56,000 nt of DNA, taken from Fictibacillus nanhaiensis. Lineage in GTDB: Bacteria > Bacillota > Bacilli > Bacillales > Fictibacillaceae. The position numbers were made by a program, and so were the translations under genes. Where the stretch lies: positions 1-56,000 of the forward strand of contig JAFHKR010000035.1 in the NCBI GenBank assembly GCA_017052515.1, in the 5' to 3' direction. A model generated the notes under the pieces. It had not been told where the DNA came from and ran no database searches. It saw only the letters and a program-made list of their open reading frames with translations. Positions 1-8,275 of this stretch are shown here, one piece after another (within the stretch, counting starts at the first letter, position 1; each line of letters starts with the position of its first letter).

Positions 1-98
<98 letters not shown>

Positions 99-103
99 AT
101 GAG

Positions 104-134
104 GAAGATGGATGAAAATCCATCTTCTTTTTTT
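104..134 (+). terminator. rRNA operon terminator
   Basis: A perfect 10-bp stem (GAAGATGGAT / ATCCATCTTC) with a GAAA loop is followed by seven T. It lies 6 bases after the 5S gene and ends the operon. Confidence 0.93.
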
Positions 135-178
135 GTGTTTTCAAAACTGTTTCCATAAACGTTGTTGCTTTTGAAAGT

Positions 179-228
179 GTTGATTTCCGTTCCAGGCTGC
201 TCGCTTTCAACGGGGCAGGCGGTGAGCC
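179..228 (+). repeat. Dispersed hairpin repeat, copy A (half copy)
   Basis: This matches the first 50 bases of the full repeat seen at 4048-4175: GTTGATTTCCG, TCCAGG, TCGCTTTC, CGGGGC and GGTGAGCC are all in order. After GGTGAGCC the similarity stops, so the second arm of the hairpin is missing. It looks like a truncated or decayed copy. Confidence 0.75.
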
Positions 229-366
229 ACATTCGGACGTTTCAACTGTCAAAGAAGAACAAGGACTCGAAAGTGGAAGTGATGCCGGAGCCTCGGGGGT
301 ATAGAGCTTGGATCAAGCTGAGAACGGTTGTCGAGAATTAGCGAATGGCCTTTATTTTTGATTTTA

Positions 367-436
367 GACTTAATTGAGGTTCGTTCCGACTTAATTGGCT
401 CTCATTACGACTTAATTTTCTTTTATAGACTTAATT
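367..436. repeat. 21-bp period array, core GACTTAATT, 4 units
   Basis: The 9-bp core GACTTAATT recurs at 367, 388, 409 and 428. The first two steps are exactly 21 bp and the last is 19 bp. The sequence between cores is different each time. No protein is expected from it. Confidence 0.7.
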
Positions 437-677
437 ACGGCTGGAAAATACCCAGCATGGTATTCACGATACTCCAGCTTAAAGCTTCAAAACCTCTCAA
501 ACCCTCAAAATAGGAAGAAGATGGCCTTAGCCATCTTCCACTTCGCGATATTCTTCAGCAAAAGCTTCAAATTCCATCTCATAAACCCCTCAAGCAGCTC
601 CATCAACCAACACCCAAGCCAAAACCCCACAAAAAACCACTAATCAGCTCGCCCCACCAATCCAACCCCACACATTT

Positions 678-709
678 ACGAGGTAATCTTCTTTTTATAC
701 GAGGTAATC
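678..709. repeat. 21-bp period array, core ACGAGGTAATC, 2 units
   Basis: The 11-bp core ACGAGGTAATC occurs at 678 and again at 699, exactly 21 bp apart, with an unrelated 10-bp spacer. The design is the same as the array at 367 but the core is different. Confidence 0.55.
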
Positions 710-921
710 CTCCATATATCCGTAAAACTTCATCACAATTCCGCAGATAAAAATTTTCAACAATAACACTATCTTACTAACGCAACTAACAAACCTATCT
801 ACTCTAATAAACTAAATCCTCTTTACAGAGAAACAATGAACTAACAAAATCCTAACACCATAATTCCAACCAATTTTATGCTAAACTAAAAGATAAAAAA
901 ACAATGGGGAGGCCATATATC

Positions 922-2070
922 ATGAAGAAAGTTCATTTTGATACATCCAGCGTACATGCAAGTGGTCATAATAGTGTGAAGTCGGTAAGTAAGATCAATC
1001 CGATCTATCAGACGTCAGCTTTTTCATTTAACGATCTAGACGACCTAGAGGATTATTTTAGAGGAAAGAACGATTATTTATATACACGTATGAATAACCC
1101 CAATCAGAATGATTTTGCGAGTGGTGTAGCGAATCTTGAACAAGCTCCTGCAGGTGTTGTGACTTCATCGGGGATGTCAGCCATTTTGGTCGGTATCTTG
1201 GCCGTTACACAAGTTGGAGATCATATTCTAGCTTGTGATGATTTGTATGGAGGAACCTATCAGCTTCTTTCTGACGATCTTAAAAGTTTTGGGATCGAAA
1301 CAACATTCGTTTCATTCAAAGACTTAGATGAGATAAAAAGAAACATTCGTAGCAATACGAAGCTCATTTATTCAGAATCTATAACGAATCCTTTATTGCG
1401 CGTAGAGGATCTAGAAGGACTTGTTGCGCTTGCAAAAGAACACAATCTTACGACGATGATCGATAATACATTTGCAACACCTTATGTTCTACAGCCTTAC
1501 ACAAAAGGTGTTGATCTTGTTGTTCATAGTGCGACGAAATATTTAAACGGACATAGCGACGTAACAGCAGGTGTGGTAGTAGGGAAAGAAGAATTAATCG
1601 CAAAAGCGCAAGCGAAAATGATTCACCTTGGTTGTAATTTAGGACCGTTTGATGCGTGGTTAGCTTCTCGCGGATTAAAAACGTTAAGCGTTCGTATGGA
1701 TCGTCATATCTCTAACGCCACTGAATTAGCGGACCAGCTTAAACAAACAGATGGAATTAAAACTGTGTACTATCCAGAATACGTGAGTGAAACGGGTAAT
1801 TCTTCTATTGTTACGATCGAACTCGACGAGAAAAGCAACGTGCACACGTTCTTTAAGTCATTAGATTGGGTTCACATCGTTCCAACCCTTGCAGGTGTAG
1901 AAACGACGGTATCTTACCCGTTAGGAACTTCTCACCGTTCTTTACCAGCAGAGACATGTGAAAAATTGGGGATTAATAAGAATGTGATCCGTATTTCGGT
2001 TGGGATTGAAAATATTGAGGATATCGTAACTGTTTTTAAAGAAGCTGCCAAAAAAGCCCTGTTACAATAG
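922..2070 (+). CDS. Cys/Met metabolism PLP-dependent enzyme (cystathionine gamma-synthase / gamma-lyase family)
   Basis: A 382-aa fold-type I PLP enzyme of the trans-sulfuration family. The PLP lysine is K206 in the motif HSATKYLNGHSD. Other family marks are the YTRMNNPNQ segment near residue 60, the SSGMSA loop near residue 83 and DNTFATPY near residue 187. Members make or split cystathionine, or release thiols from methionine or homocysteine; the sequence alone does not decide which. I start at the ATG at 922 because GGGGAGG at 906-912 sits 9 bases before it; an in-frame ATG at 904 has no ribosome site. No S-box riboswitch is visible upstream. The gene is monocistronic, with a terminator overlapping its stop codon. 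Confidence 0.9.
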   Translation: MKKVHFDTSSVHASGHNSVKSVSKINPIYQTSAFSFNDLDDLEDYFRGKNDYLYTRMNNPNQNDFASGVANLEQAPAGVVTSSGMSAILVGILAVTQVGDHILACDDLYGGTYQLLSDDLKSFGIETTFVSFKDLDEIKRNIRSNTKLIYSESITNPLLRVEDLEGLVALAKEHNLTTMIDNTFATPYVLQPYTKGVDLVVHSATKYLNGHSDVTAGVVVGKEELIAKAQAKMIHLGCNLGPFDAWLASRGLKTLSVRMDRHISNATELADQLKQTDGIKTVYYPEYVSETGNSSIVTIELDEKSNVHTFFKSLDWVHIVPTLAGVETTVSYPLGTSHRSLPAETCEKLGINKNVIRISVGIENIEDIVTVFKEAAKKALLQ

Positions 2071-2080
2071 GGCTTTTGGG
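2051..2080 (+). terminator. Terminator overlapping the stop of the PLP enzyme gene
   Basis: The stem AAAAGCCCT / AGGGCTTTT (2052-2060 and 2069-2077) has an 8-base loop that contains part of the stop codon. The tail of U is carried by the second arm. Confidence 0.75.
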
Positions 2081-2103
2081 CTTTAAATTGTAATAAAATC
2101 GAA

Positions 2104-2133
2104 TTGTTCCTTTTTGTCGAAATATGTTATGAT
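2104..2133 (+). promoter_or_regulatory. Predicted sigma-A promoter of the permease gene
   Basis: The -35 TTGTTC (2104-2109) and -10 TATGAT (2128-2133) are separated by 18 bp. Eight bases downstream lies TGAAAGCGCTTCA, which resembles a CcpA cre site but is one base short. Confidence 0.55.
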
Positions 2134-2179
2134 ACCTGAGTGAAAGCGCTTCATCATATACATCAAGGGAGGCATAAAA

Positions 2180-3559
2180 ATGAAGCCAAAACAAGAATTA
2201 CAGCGTGGGCTCGAAGAACGACATATCACACTTATGTCACTCGGGGCCGCTATTGGAGTGGGCTTGTTTTTAGGGTCAGCTTCAGCAATTGAAATGGCGG
2301 GGCCAGCAATTTTATTCGCATATGCATTAGGCGGAGCCGTAATGTTCATCATTATGAGAGCGTTAGGTGAGATGGCGATCCATCAACCGGTTGCCGGATC
2401 GTTTAGCCGTTATGCAAGAAACTATATCGGACCACTAGCTGGTTATTTAACAGGCTGGAACTATTGGTTCTTATGGATCGTAACATGTATGGCTGAGATA
2501 ACAGCCGTAGGTATTTATATGAAAATGTGGTACCCAGATGTACCTGTTTGGATTTGGGCACTATCAGCACTTGTGATTATGGCGAGCATCAACTTGCTTG
2601 CGATCAAAGCTTATGGAGAGTTCGAATTCTGGTTTGCCTTAATCAAGATCGTTGCCATCGTATTGATGATTATTACAGGTTTAGGCATGATACTATTTGG
2701 GTTTGGTAACGGTGGAGTAGCAACAGGAATCAGTAACCTTTGGGAAAATGGCGGTTTCGCTCCAAACGGCATACAGGGAATCCTGATGTCTATGCAGATG
2801 GTTATGTTTGCATTCTTAGGAATTGAAATGATCGGGGTTACAGCAGGTGAGGTTAAGAACCCTGAAAAATCTTTAGCACGAGCTGTAAACTCTGTATTCT
2901 GGCGTATCCTGATTTTCTACGTTGGGGCATTATTCGTTATCATGTCCATCTACCCGTGGGATCAGATCGGTACGCAAGGAAGTCCGTTCGTTCTAACATT
3001 CGAAAAAATCGGTATCGGACAAGCTGCTGGTATCATCAACTTTGTCGTCTTAACAGCTGCATTATCTAGCTGTAACAGTGGAATATTCAGTACGGGACGT
3101 ATGCTATTCAACCTGGCTGAACAAAAACAAGCACCGGCAGGACTTCATAAAGTAAGTAAGACGGGTGTACCGTCTGTAGCCGTATTGGTTTCAGCTGGAG
3201 CACTTCTAATTGGAGTCGTATTAAACTATCTTGTTCCTGAGAAAGTATTCGTATGGGTAACAAGTATCTCAACATTCGGAGCAATTTGGACATGGTCCAT
3301 TATCCTTGTGTCACAGCTTAAGTTCCGTAAAAGCTTAAGTGAAGAAGAAAAGAAAACATTAAAATTCAAAGTGCCGTTCTTTCCTTATGGCTCATATATT
3401 GCACTAGCGATTCTAATCTTTGTAGTCGGGATCATGGCATACTTCCCAGACACACGTATCGCCTTGATCGTAGGCCCTTGTTGGTTGATCTTATTAACAG
3501 CGATCTACTATTTTAAAGGGTTCAACAAACGCCCTGAGAATAACGATAAAGTAGCATAA
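2180..3559 (+). CDS. Amino acid permease (APC superfamily)
   Basis: A 459-aa integral membrane protein with about 12 hydrophobic helices. It belongs to the amino acid-polyamine-organocation family: the N-terminal GAAIGVGLFLGS motif in helix 1 is the glycine-rich substrate-binding segment, and FAFLGIEMIGVTAGEVKNPE in the middle is also characteristic. The closest relatives I recognise are the AapA, ProY and D-serine/D-alanine/glycine permease group, so a proton-coupled neutral amino acid importer is likely, but the substrate cannot be read from the sequence. AAGGGAGG at 2165-2172 sets the ATG at 2180. It appears to be transcribed alone from the promoter at 2104. Confidence 0.9.
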   Translation: MKPKQELQRGLEERHITLMSLGAAIGVGLFLGSASAIEMAGPAILFAYALGGAVMFIIMRALGEMAIHQPVAGSFSRYARNYIGPLAGYLTGWNYWFLWIVTCMAEITAVGIYMKMWYPDVPVWIWALSALVIMASINLLAIKAYGEFEFWFALIKIVAIVLMIITGLGMILFGFGNGGVATGISNLWENGGFAPNGIQGILMSMQMVMFAFLGIEMIGVTAGEVKNPEKSLARAVNSVFWRILIFYVGALFVIMSIYPWDQIGTQGSPFVLTFEKIGIGQAAGIINFVVLTAALSSCNSGIFSTGRMLFNLAEQKQAPAGLHKVSKTGVPSVAVLVSAGALLIGVVLNYLVPEKVFVWVTSISTFGAIWTWSIILVSQLKFRKSLSEEEKKTLKFKVPFFPYGSYIALAILIFVVGIMAYFPDTRIALIVGPCWLILLTAIYYFKGFNKRPENNDKVA

Positions 3560-3700
3560 AATAGAGGGCACAGGAAATAAATAAAATTTCTTGTGCCTAA
3601 TATTTTTAAAACACTTGCATCATACTAATAAACGTGATATATTAATAAATGTCCGAAACAAGTTGTTATCTAAACCAGAGAAAACAACATTTTATAACGT

Positions 3701-3777
<77 letters not shown>

Positions 3778-3818
3778 ATTATTATCTAAACAATAACTAC
3801 ATCAATTACATACAAGCT

Positions 3819-3894
3819 GGACCCGTGGTGTAGTGGTTAACATGCCTGCCTGTCACGCAGGAGATCGCCGGTTCGACCCCGGTCGGGTCCGCCA
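3819..3894 (+). tRNA. tRNA-Asp (anticodon GTC)
   Basis: A complete cloverleaf with paired acceptor arms GGACCCG and CGGGTCC, anticodon GTC at 3852-3854, the T-arm GGTTCGACCCC and an encoded GCCA end. It lies 41 bp after tRNA-fMet and probably shares its transcript. Confidence 0.96.
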
Positions 3895-3898
3895 CTTT

Positions 3899-3929
3899 TA
3901 AAAACGAAACAAGGTTTCGTGTTTTTTTA
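3899..3929 (+). terminator. Terminator of the tRNA pair
   Basis: The stem ACGAAAC / GTTTCGT with a 3-base loop is followed by G and seven T. Confidence 0.88.
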
Positions 3930-3965
3930 TGTCTAAAAGTAAGTTAAACTAATATACAACTGTCA

Positions 3966-4000
3966 CCTTAGGAGTTTTATTATAATCCTAAGGCTTTTTT
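3966..4000 (+). terminator. Second terminator-like hairpin
   Basis: CCTTAGGA and TCCTAAGG form a perfect 8-bp stem around a 12-base AT-rich loop, followed by C and six T. It may be a backup for the terminator at 3899. Confidence 0.6.
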
Positions 4001-4047
4001 ATAATTTGAATTGTCTTTAAGTTTATTCTTAGCTGTTTTTTTGAGCT

Positions 4048-4175
4048 GTTGATTTCCGCTCCAGGTGCTTCGCTTTCCGCGGGGCGACCGGTGAGCCCCT
4101 TGCCGCCATGCGCCCTTAAGGGTCTCACCTGACCGCTCGTCCCGCAGGAGTCTTGCACCTTCCACTACAATCAAC
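4048..4175 (+). repeat. Dispersed 128-bp hairpin repeat, copy B
   Basis: The element begins GTTGATTTCCGCTCCAGG and ends CACTACAATCAAC. Its ends are inverted repeats (GTTGATT / AATCAAC), and inner blocks such as CGGGG, GGTGAG, CTCACC and CCCGC can pair across a central AAGGG region, so the whole unit can fold into one long GC-rich hairpin. Other copies are at 179 (half), 10300 and 30043. It is far richer in G+C than the surrounding intergenic DNA and no reading frame in it is credible. Confidence 0.85.
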
Positions 4176-4243
4176 TTATCATTGAAGTGAAAAGCTATTT
4201 TAAAAACTTTATTTAAAAGCAAAGACCAGAGAGGAGCACATCC

Positions 4244-5242
4244 ATGATTAAAGATGAATTTGAATGGATCAACAGCATCACGCCTCGGCACTTTTTTCAA
4301 AAAGAGGTTGTTCAAGGTATCGGTGATGACGCTGCTCTCTGGTCGGTGAACGAAGAGATGGATCAAATCGTTTGTGTGGACACCATGGTAGAAGGCGTTC
4401 ATTTTACGAGGGATACCTTATCTCCTTATCAAGCGGGATTTAAAGCACTTGCTGTGAACGTGAGTGATATAGCCGCTATGGGTGGTATTCCGCAGTTCTA
4501 TCTTGTCTCGATCGCGATTCCTTCAGAATGGTCGGAGGATGAGCTTCAAGAGATCTATCGAGGCATGGGAGATCTTGCAGAGAAATACAAAATGGATCTT
4601 ATGGGCGGCGATACCGTTTCTACAAAAGGACCGTTAGTATTATCGGTGACGGTTATTGGAAAAGTAGAAAAAGGAAGATCTTTATTAAGAAGTAACGCGA
4701 AACCTGGAGACATTGTATTTTTAACAGGAACAACGGGAGAATCAGCGGCAGGACTCAACATTCTTCTTGAAAAAACAAGACATGCTGATTTCACGGCAAA
4801 CGAAGCAAAATGGATAAATCAACATCAGATGCCCGTTCCTCATATCGAACAAGGAAGACTTCTTGCAGGAAGCGGTTTTCGAATTTCCTTGAACGATGTT
4901 AGTGACGGAGTGGCTAGCGAATTGAATGAGATCGCTGAAGCGAGTAACGTTTCCATTCATATAGAAAGAAACAGCCTGCCTGTTAGTGAGTCCTTAAGAG
5001 ATTTACCAGATGCTGACGTGCTCAACCACCAGTTGTTTGGTGGAGAGGACTATGTGCTGGTTGGGACGGCAAGAGAAGAAGACTTTAAGGTGCTGGCAGA
5101 TACTTTCAAACAACATAGGCTGCCGCTTTATGAAATCGGGAAAGTTGGAGAAGCTGGTAAGGCTGAGGTCTATCTTCATAAACAGGACGAGAAGCCTGAA
5201 CTTCTCACGAAAAAAGGATTTAATCATTTTAGGGAAAGGTAA
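4244..5242 (+). CDS. thiL: Thiamine-monophosphate kinase
   Basis: A 332-aa ThiL protein that phosphorylates thiamine monophosphate with ATP to give the coenzyme thiamine diphosphate. Family motifs are GIGDDAALW near residue 27, the metal-binding CVDTMVEGVHF near residue 45, AVNVSDIAAMGG near residue 68, MGGDTVS, and NDVSDGVASEL in the C-terminal half, followed by FGGEDY. The Asp residues in these motifs bind Mg-ATP. It opens the operon thiL-tsaE-tsaB-rimI-tsaD, the order seen in B. subtilis (ydiA onward). GAGAGG lies before the ATG. The hairpin repeat B ends only 68 bp upstream, so the promoter must be very close to it or beyond it. Confidence 0.96.
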   Translation: MIKDEFEWINSITPRHFFQKEVVQGIGDDAALWSVNEEMDQIVCVDTMVEGVHFTRDTLSPYQAGFKALAVNVSDIAAMGGIPQFYLVSIAIPSEWSEDELQEIYRGMGDLAEKYKMDLMGGDTVSTKGPLVLSVTVIGKVEKGRSLLRSNAKPGDIVFLTGTTGESAAGLNILLEKTRHADFTANEAKWINQHQMPVPHIEQGRLLAGSGFRISLNDVSDGVASELNEIAEASNVSIHIERNSLPVSESLRDLPDADVLNHQLFGGEDYVLVGTAREEDFKVLADTFKQHRLPLYEIGKVGEAGKAEVYLHKQDEKPELLTKKGFNHFRER

Positions 5243-5251
5243 GGGGAAGTC

Positions 5252-5704
5252 ATGAGTACTTATCAATACGAAACAAAGTCAGCGGAAGAAACGATGTCTT
5301 TTGCCGAAAAGCTGGGCTCTCTTCTTCAAAAAGGAGATGTACTCACACTGGCTGGAGATCTTGGAGCGGGAAAGACGACTTTTACAAAAGGGCTTGCAAA
5401 AGGGCTCGGAGTGACCCGTACAGTGAACTCTCCTACTTTTACCATCATTAAAGAATATAGTGGACGACTGCCGCTTTATCATATGGACGTGTATCGATTA
5501 GAAGACTCGGACGAAGATTTAGGATTCGAAGAGTACTTTTCAGGAGATGGCGTTTGTGTGGTAGAGTGGGCCGTATTTATAGAAGACTATTTACCAGAGG
5601 AAAGACTTGAACTCGTGATCTCACATAAAGGCGACGAAGAGCGCGAGATTCAATTAAGACCTATCGGAAGCAGATACGAAGAACGCGTTAAGGAGATTAT
5701 GTAA
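5252..5704 (+). CDS. tsaE: tRNA t6A biosynthesis ATPase TsaE
   Basis: A 150-aa P-loop protein, full length for the family. The Walker A motif [10 protein letters not shown] is at residues 35-44, and [10 protein letters not shown] follows near residue 65. TsaE is the ATPase that works with TsaB and TsaD to transfer threonylcarbamoyl to A37 of ANN-decoding tRNAs. The gene starts 9 bp after thiL and its TAA overlaps the tsaB ATG by one base, so translation is coupled. Confidence 0.96.
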   Translation: MSTYQYETKSAEETMSFAEKLGSLLQKGDVLTLAGDLGAGKTTFTKGLAKGLGVTRTVNSPTFTIIKEYSGRLPLYHMDVYRLEDSDEDLGFEEYFSGDGVCVVEWAVFIEDYLPEERLELVISHKGDEEREIQLRPIGSRYEERVKEIM

Positions 5705-6399
5705 TGAAAGTTCTTGCAATAGATACATCCAATCTTGTGATGGGGATCTCAGTATTGGATGAAGGAAAAGTACTCGGTGAGTATATAACGAACTTAAAAA
5801 AGAATCATTCGATACGAGTGATGCCTGCGATTGAAGAAGTATTAAAAGAGACTGGGGTAAAGCCTGCAGATCTTGATCGCATCGTGGTTGCGAAAGGGCC
5901 AGGATCATACACAGGTGTTAGAATCGGTGTAACGATCGCAAAGACACTCGCGTGGACCCTGAAAAAAGAACTCGTTGGGATCTCAAGCTTGGAAGTACTC
6001 GCTCAGAGCGGGAAATACTTTGAGGGCTATACTGTTCCTTTGTTCGATGCGCGTCGCACACAGCTGTTTACGGGCCTATACGGAAGTAATGATTCAGGGG
6101 AATTTCAAAATCTTTGGGAAGACCAGATCATCTTATTAAAAGATTGGTTGGAAAAGCTTCAAACGCTAGATAAAAAGATATTATTCGTAGGTAATGATTT
6201 GCCTTTGCACCAAGAAACGATTCAGAACGTTTTGGGGGATCAAGCTGTTTTTGGACAAGTATCTGATCACAATCCGCGTCCAAGCGAACTCGGACGTATC
6301 GGTATGACGAGCGAACCCGTAGATATCCATTCGTTTACACCAAGCTATCTTCAGTTGGCAGAAGCAGAAGTGAACTGGCTGAAGTCACAGGGGAAGTAG
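5704..6399 (+). CDS. tsaB: tRNA t6A biosynthesis protein TsaB
   Basis: A 231-aa ASKHA-fold protein, the inactive paralogue and dimer partner of TsaD. The N-terminal AIDTSNLVMGISV corresponds to the phosphate-binding strand, and KGPGSYTGVRIGV near residue 64 is the family signature. It bridges TsaE and TsaD in the t6A complex. It overlaps tsaE by one base. Confidence 0.95.
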   Translation: MKVLAIDTSNLVMGISVLDEGKVLGEYITNLKKNHSIRVMPAIEEVLKETGVKPADLDRIVVAKGPGSYTGVRIGVTIAKTLAWTLKKELVGISSLEVLAQSGKYFEGYTVPLFDARRTQLFTGLYGSNDSGEFQNLWEDQIILLKDWLEKLQTLDKKILFVGNDLPLHQETIQNVLGDQAVFGQVSDHNPRPSELGRIGMTSEPVDIHSFTPSYLQLAEAEVNWLKSQGK

Positions 6400-6408
6400 G
6401 TGGATCTG

Positions 6409-6858
6409 ATGGGAGAGCCTTATACATTCAGACTGGCAAAAGTAAGCGATATAGATGATATCCTTGGTATTGAGCAAGCATCGTTTGCCGTTCCATGGTC
6501 AAGAGAAGCTTTTTATCGAGAGATCGTTGAGAACCAATTCGCTCATTACCTCGTGATCGAAGATTCCTTTCAGCCGGTCGGTTATTGCGGCATCTGGCTC
6601 GTTATGGACGAGGCACATGTTACGAACATCGCAATTCTTCCTTCTTATAGAGGAAGAAAGCTAGGAGAGATGCTCATGAGAGAAGCGATCAAACTGGCGA
6701 AGATGCACGGCGCTGCAACGATGACGCTAGAGGCACGCGTAAGTAATCATGTGGCACAGAATTTATACAAGAAACTAGGATTCGAAGCAGGCGGTATCCG
6801 GAAAAACTATTATAGCGATAATGGTGAAGACGCTTTAGTGATGTGGGTGGAATTATGA
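6409..6858 (+). CDS. rimI: Ribosomal protein S18-alanine N-acetyltransferase
   Basis: A GNAT acetyltransferase of 149 aa. Its acetyl-CoA loop is [13 protein letters not shown] near residue 80, and [12 protein letters not shown] near residue 125 is the usual C-terminal signature. RimI acetylates the N-terminal alanine of S18. I prefer the ATG at 6409, because AGGTGG lies 6-7 bases before it, over the in-frame GTG at 6400 directly after the tsaB stop. Its TGA overlaps the tsaD start in ATGA. Confidence 0.9.
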   Translation: MGEPYTFRLAKVSDIDDILGIEQASFAVPWSREAFYREIVENQFAHYLVIEDSFQPVGYCGIWLVMDEAHVTNIAILPSYRGRKLGEMLMREAIKLAKMHGAATMTLEARVSNHVAQNLYKKLGFEAGGIRKNYYSDNGEDALVMWVEL

Positions 6859-7871
6859 TAAAAGACGAATTGATATTAGCGATAGAAACAAGCTGTGATG
6901 AGACGGCAGTAGCGATTGTAAAGAACGGTACTGAACTGTTGGCAAACGTAGTCGCGTCACAGATTGAGAGTCATAAGCGTTTTGGCGGGGTGGTGCCTGA
7001 AGTGGCGTCACGCCATCATGTTGAAGAGATTACGGTCGTGATCGAAGAAGCCTTAACTCAAGCAGGATTAGAGCCAGCAGAACTCACGGCGGTTGCTGTA
7101 ACAGAAGGACCTGGCCTCGTGGGAGCGCTATTGATCGGTGTTAACGCAGCGAAAGCGTTCGCCTTTGCACATAATCTGCCGCTCGTGCCTGTGCATCATA
7201 TCGCAGGACATATCTACGCGAACAGACTCGTTAAAGAAATGACGTTTCCACTCTTGTCTCTTATCGTCTCAGGCGGGCATACAGAGCTTGTCCTGATGGA
7301 GGAGCACGGCACGTTCAAGGTGATCGGTGAAACAAGAGATGATGCAGCAGGGGAAGCGTATGATAAAGTCGCGCGAACACTGAACATGCCATACCCAGGC
7401 GGTCCTCATATCGATAAGCTGGCACAAGAGGGTGAAGCAAACATTGACCTGCCTCGCGCTTGGCTAGAGCCGAACTCGCTTGATTTCAGCTTCAGCGGCT
7501 TGAAGTCAGCCGTGATCAACACGGTTCATAATGCAACGCAGCGCGGAGAAGTGATCAAGCCTGAAGATCTAGCTGCAAGCTTCCAAGCGAGTGTTGTGGA
7601 TGTACTTGTGGAAAAAACATACCGTGCCGCAGAGCAATATAACGTAAAACAAGTCCTCTTGGCCGGTGGGGTAGCAGCGAACAAAGGACTTCGTCACATG
7701 CTAGAAAGCCGTTTTAATGGAACAAAGTACGACCTCGTCATTCCTCCGCTTCACTTATGCACAGATAATGCAGCCATGATTGGAGCTGCAGGAAGTGTGG
7801 CGTACCAAAAAGGAACGCGTGGAGATATGTCATTAAACGGTGTACCAGGATTAGATTTAGAAGCGCAATAA
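6855..7871 (+). CDS. tsaD: tRNA N6-adenosine threonylcarbamoyltransferase
   Basis: TsaD (Gcp/Kae1 family), 338 aa from the ATG at 6855, which forms an ATGA overlap with rimI and is preceded by GGGTGGA. The metal-binding motif VHHIAGH is at residues 113-119, the N-terminal [10 protein letters not shown] and the later SGGHTE and [10 protein letters not shown] bind nucleotide. It catalyses the last step of t6A synthesis on tRNA in the cytoplasm. It is the last gene of the thiL operon and is followed by a strong terminator and by a cluster of DnaA boxes. Confidence 0.97.
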   Translation: MIKDELILAIETSCDETAVAIVKNGTELLANVVASQIESHKRFGGVVPEVASRHHVEEITVVIEEALTQAGLEPAELTAVAVTEGPGLVGALLIGVNAAKAFAFAHNLPLVPVHHIAGHIYANRLVKEMTFPLLSLIVSGGHTELVLMEEHGTFKVIGETRDDAAGEAYDKVARTLNMPYPGGPHIDKLAQEGEANIDLPRAWLEPNSLDFSFSGLKSAVINTVHNATQRGEVIKPEDLAASFQASVVDVLVEKTYRAAEQYNVKQVLLAGGVAANKGLRHMLESRFNGTKYDLVIPPLHLCTDNAAMIGAAGSVAYQKGTRGDMSLNGVPGLDLEAQ

Positions 7872-7874
7872 TGT

Positions 7875-7912
7875 AAAAGCTCTTTTCCTTATATGAGGAG
7901 AAGAGCTTTTTT
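7875..7912 (+). terminator. Terminator of the thiL-tsaD operon
   Basis: A 15-bp stem with one wobble pair (AAAAGCTCTTTTCCT / AGGAGAAGAGCTTTT) is followed by T residues. Confidence 0.92.
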
Positions 7913-7960
7913 AGCAATCGACTTAATTCGACACAAAAACCCTTCATTTTTGTGGAAAAG

Positions 7961-8119
7961 TTATACACAGGTTTGTGGATAATGTGGACAATGGTTTTGA
8001 AACATTTGAAATAAAGGGTTTGTGTTATACACAATTCACATCATGTATACACATGTTCATGTGGATAAAGTGGATAAGTCGTCAAAAAGTGCAGAATCCA
8101 CAGGGTGAACTGTGGATAA
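7961..8119. promoter_or_regulatory. DnaA-box cluster between tsaD and the ABC-F gene
   Basis: Five 9-mers match the DnaA box TTATNCACA perfectly on one strand or the other: 7961-7969, 7974-7982, 8025-8033, 8060-8068 and 8111-8119. Three more have one mismatch: 7983-7991, 8045-8053 and 8069-8077. Eight sites in 160 bp is far above chance. From memory, B. subtilis has a DnaA-binding cluster at the same place, between gcp (tsaD) and ydiF, that helps restrain replication initiation. It is not the replication origin: no dnaA or dnaN gene is nearby. Confidence 0.85.
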
Positions 8120-8232
8120 GAATTTATAGTAGTAACGTTTTTAAGATTTTTTGGGGCTCTTGTTCGTAAAATTGTGTGTAAAATGTATGGAAGTGATGTC
8201 GAAATGTGCAAAACCAACTTGGAGATGAATAT

Positions 8233-8272
8233 AAAAAAGCTGACATCCCACTATGTAAGGATATCAGCTTTC
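8233..8272 (-). terminator. Terminator of the ABC-F gene
   Basis: Read on the minus strand, AAAGCTGATATCC and GGATGTCAGCTTTT pair around a 10-base loop and run into six T. It ends the gene that stops at 8276. Confidence 0.88.
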
Positions 8273-8275
8273 AAC

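Larger units (their letters stand above)
135..921. other. 787-bp intergenic region without a convincing gene
   Basis: No reading frame here has both a ribosome binding site and recognisable protein content. The stretch holds a half copy of a dispersed repeat (179-228), two arrays with a 21-bp period (367-436 and 678-709), and a 9-bp hairpin without a T-tract (517-538, GAAGATGGC / GCCATCTTC) that resembles the stem of the rRNA terminator at 104. The last 150 bases are very AT-rich and probably carry the promoter of the gene at 922. Confidence 0.6.

Noticed and set aside
328-513. Open frame of 61 codons after the 5S gene
   Set aside because: No ribosome site, no protein-like content, and it runs through the GACTTAATT array.
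2141-2153. cre-like site TGAAAGCGCTTCA in front of the amino acid permease
   Set aside because: One base short of the 14-bp cre palindrome; position is suitable but the match is too weak to call.
7961-8119. Replication origin
   Set aside because: DnaA boxes are dense, but there is no dnaA, dnaN or clear AT-rich unwinding element, and the place matches a known non-origin DnaA cluster.
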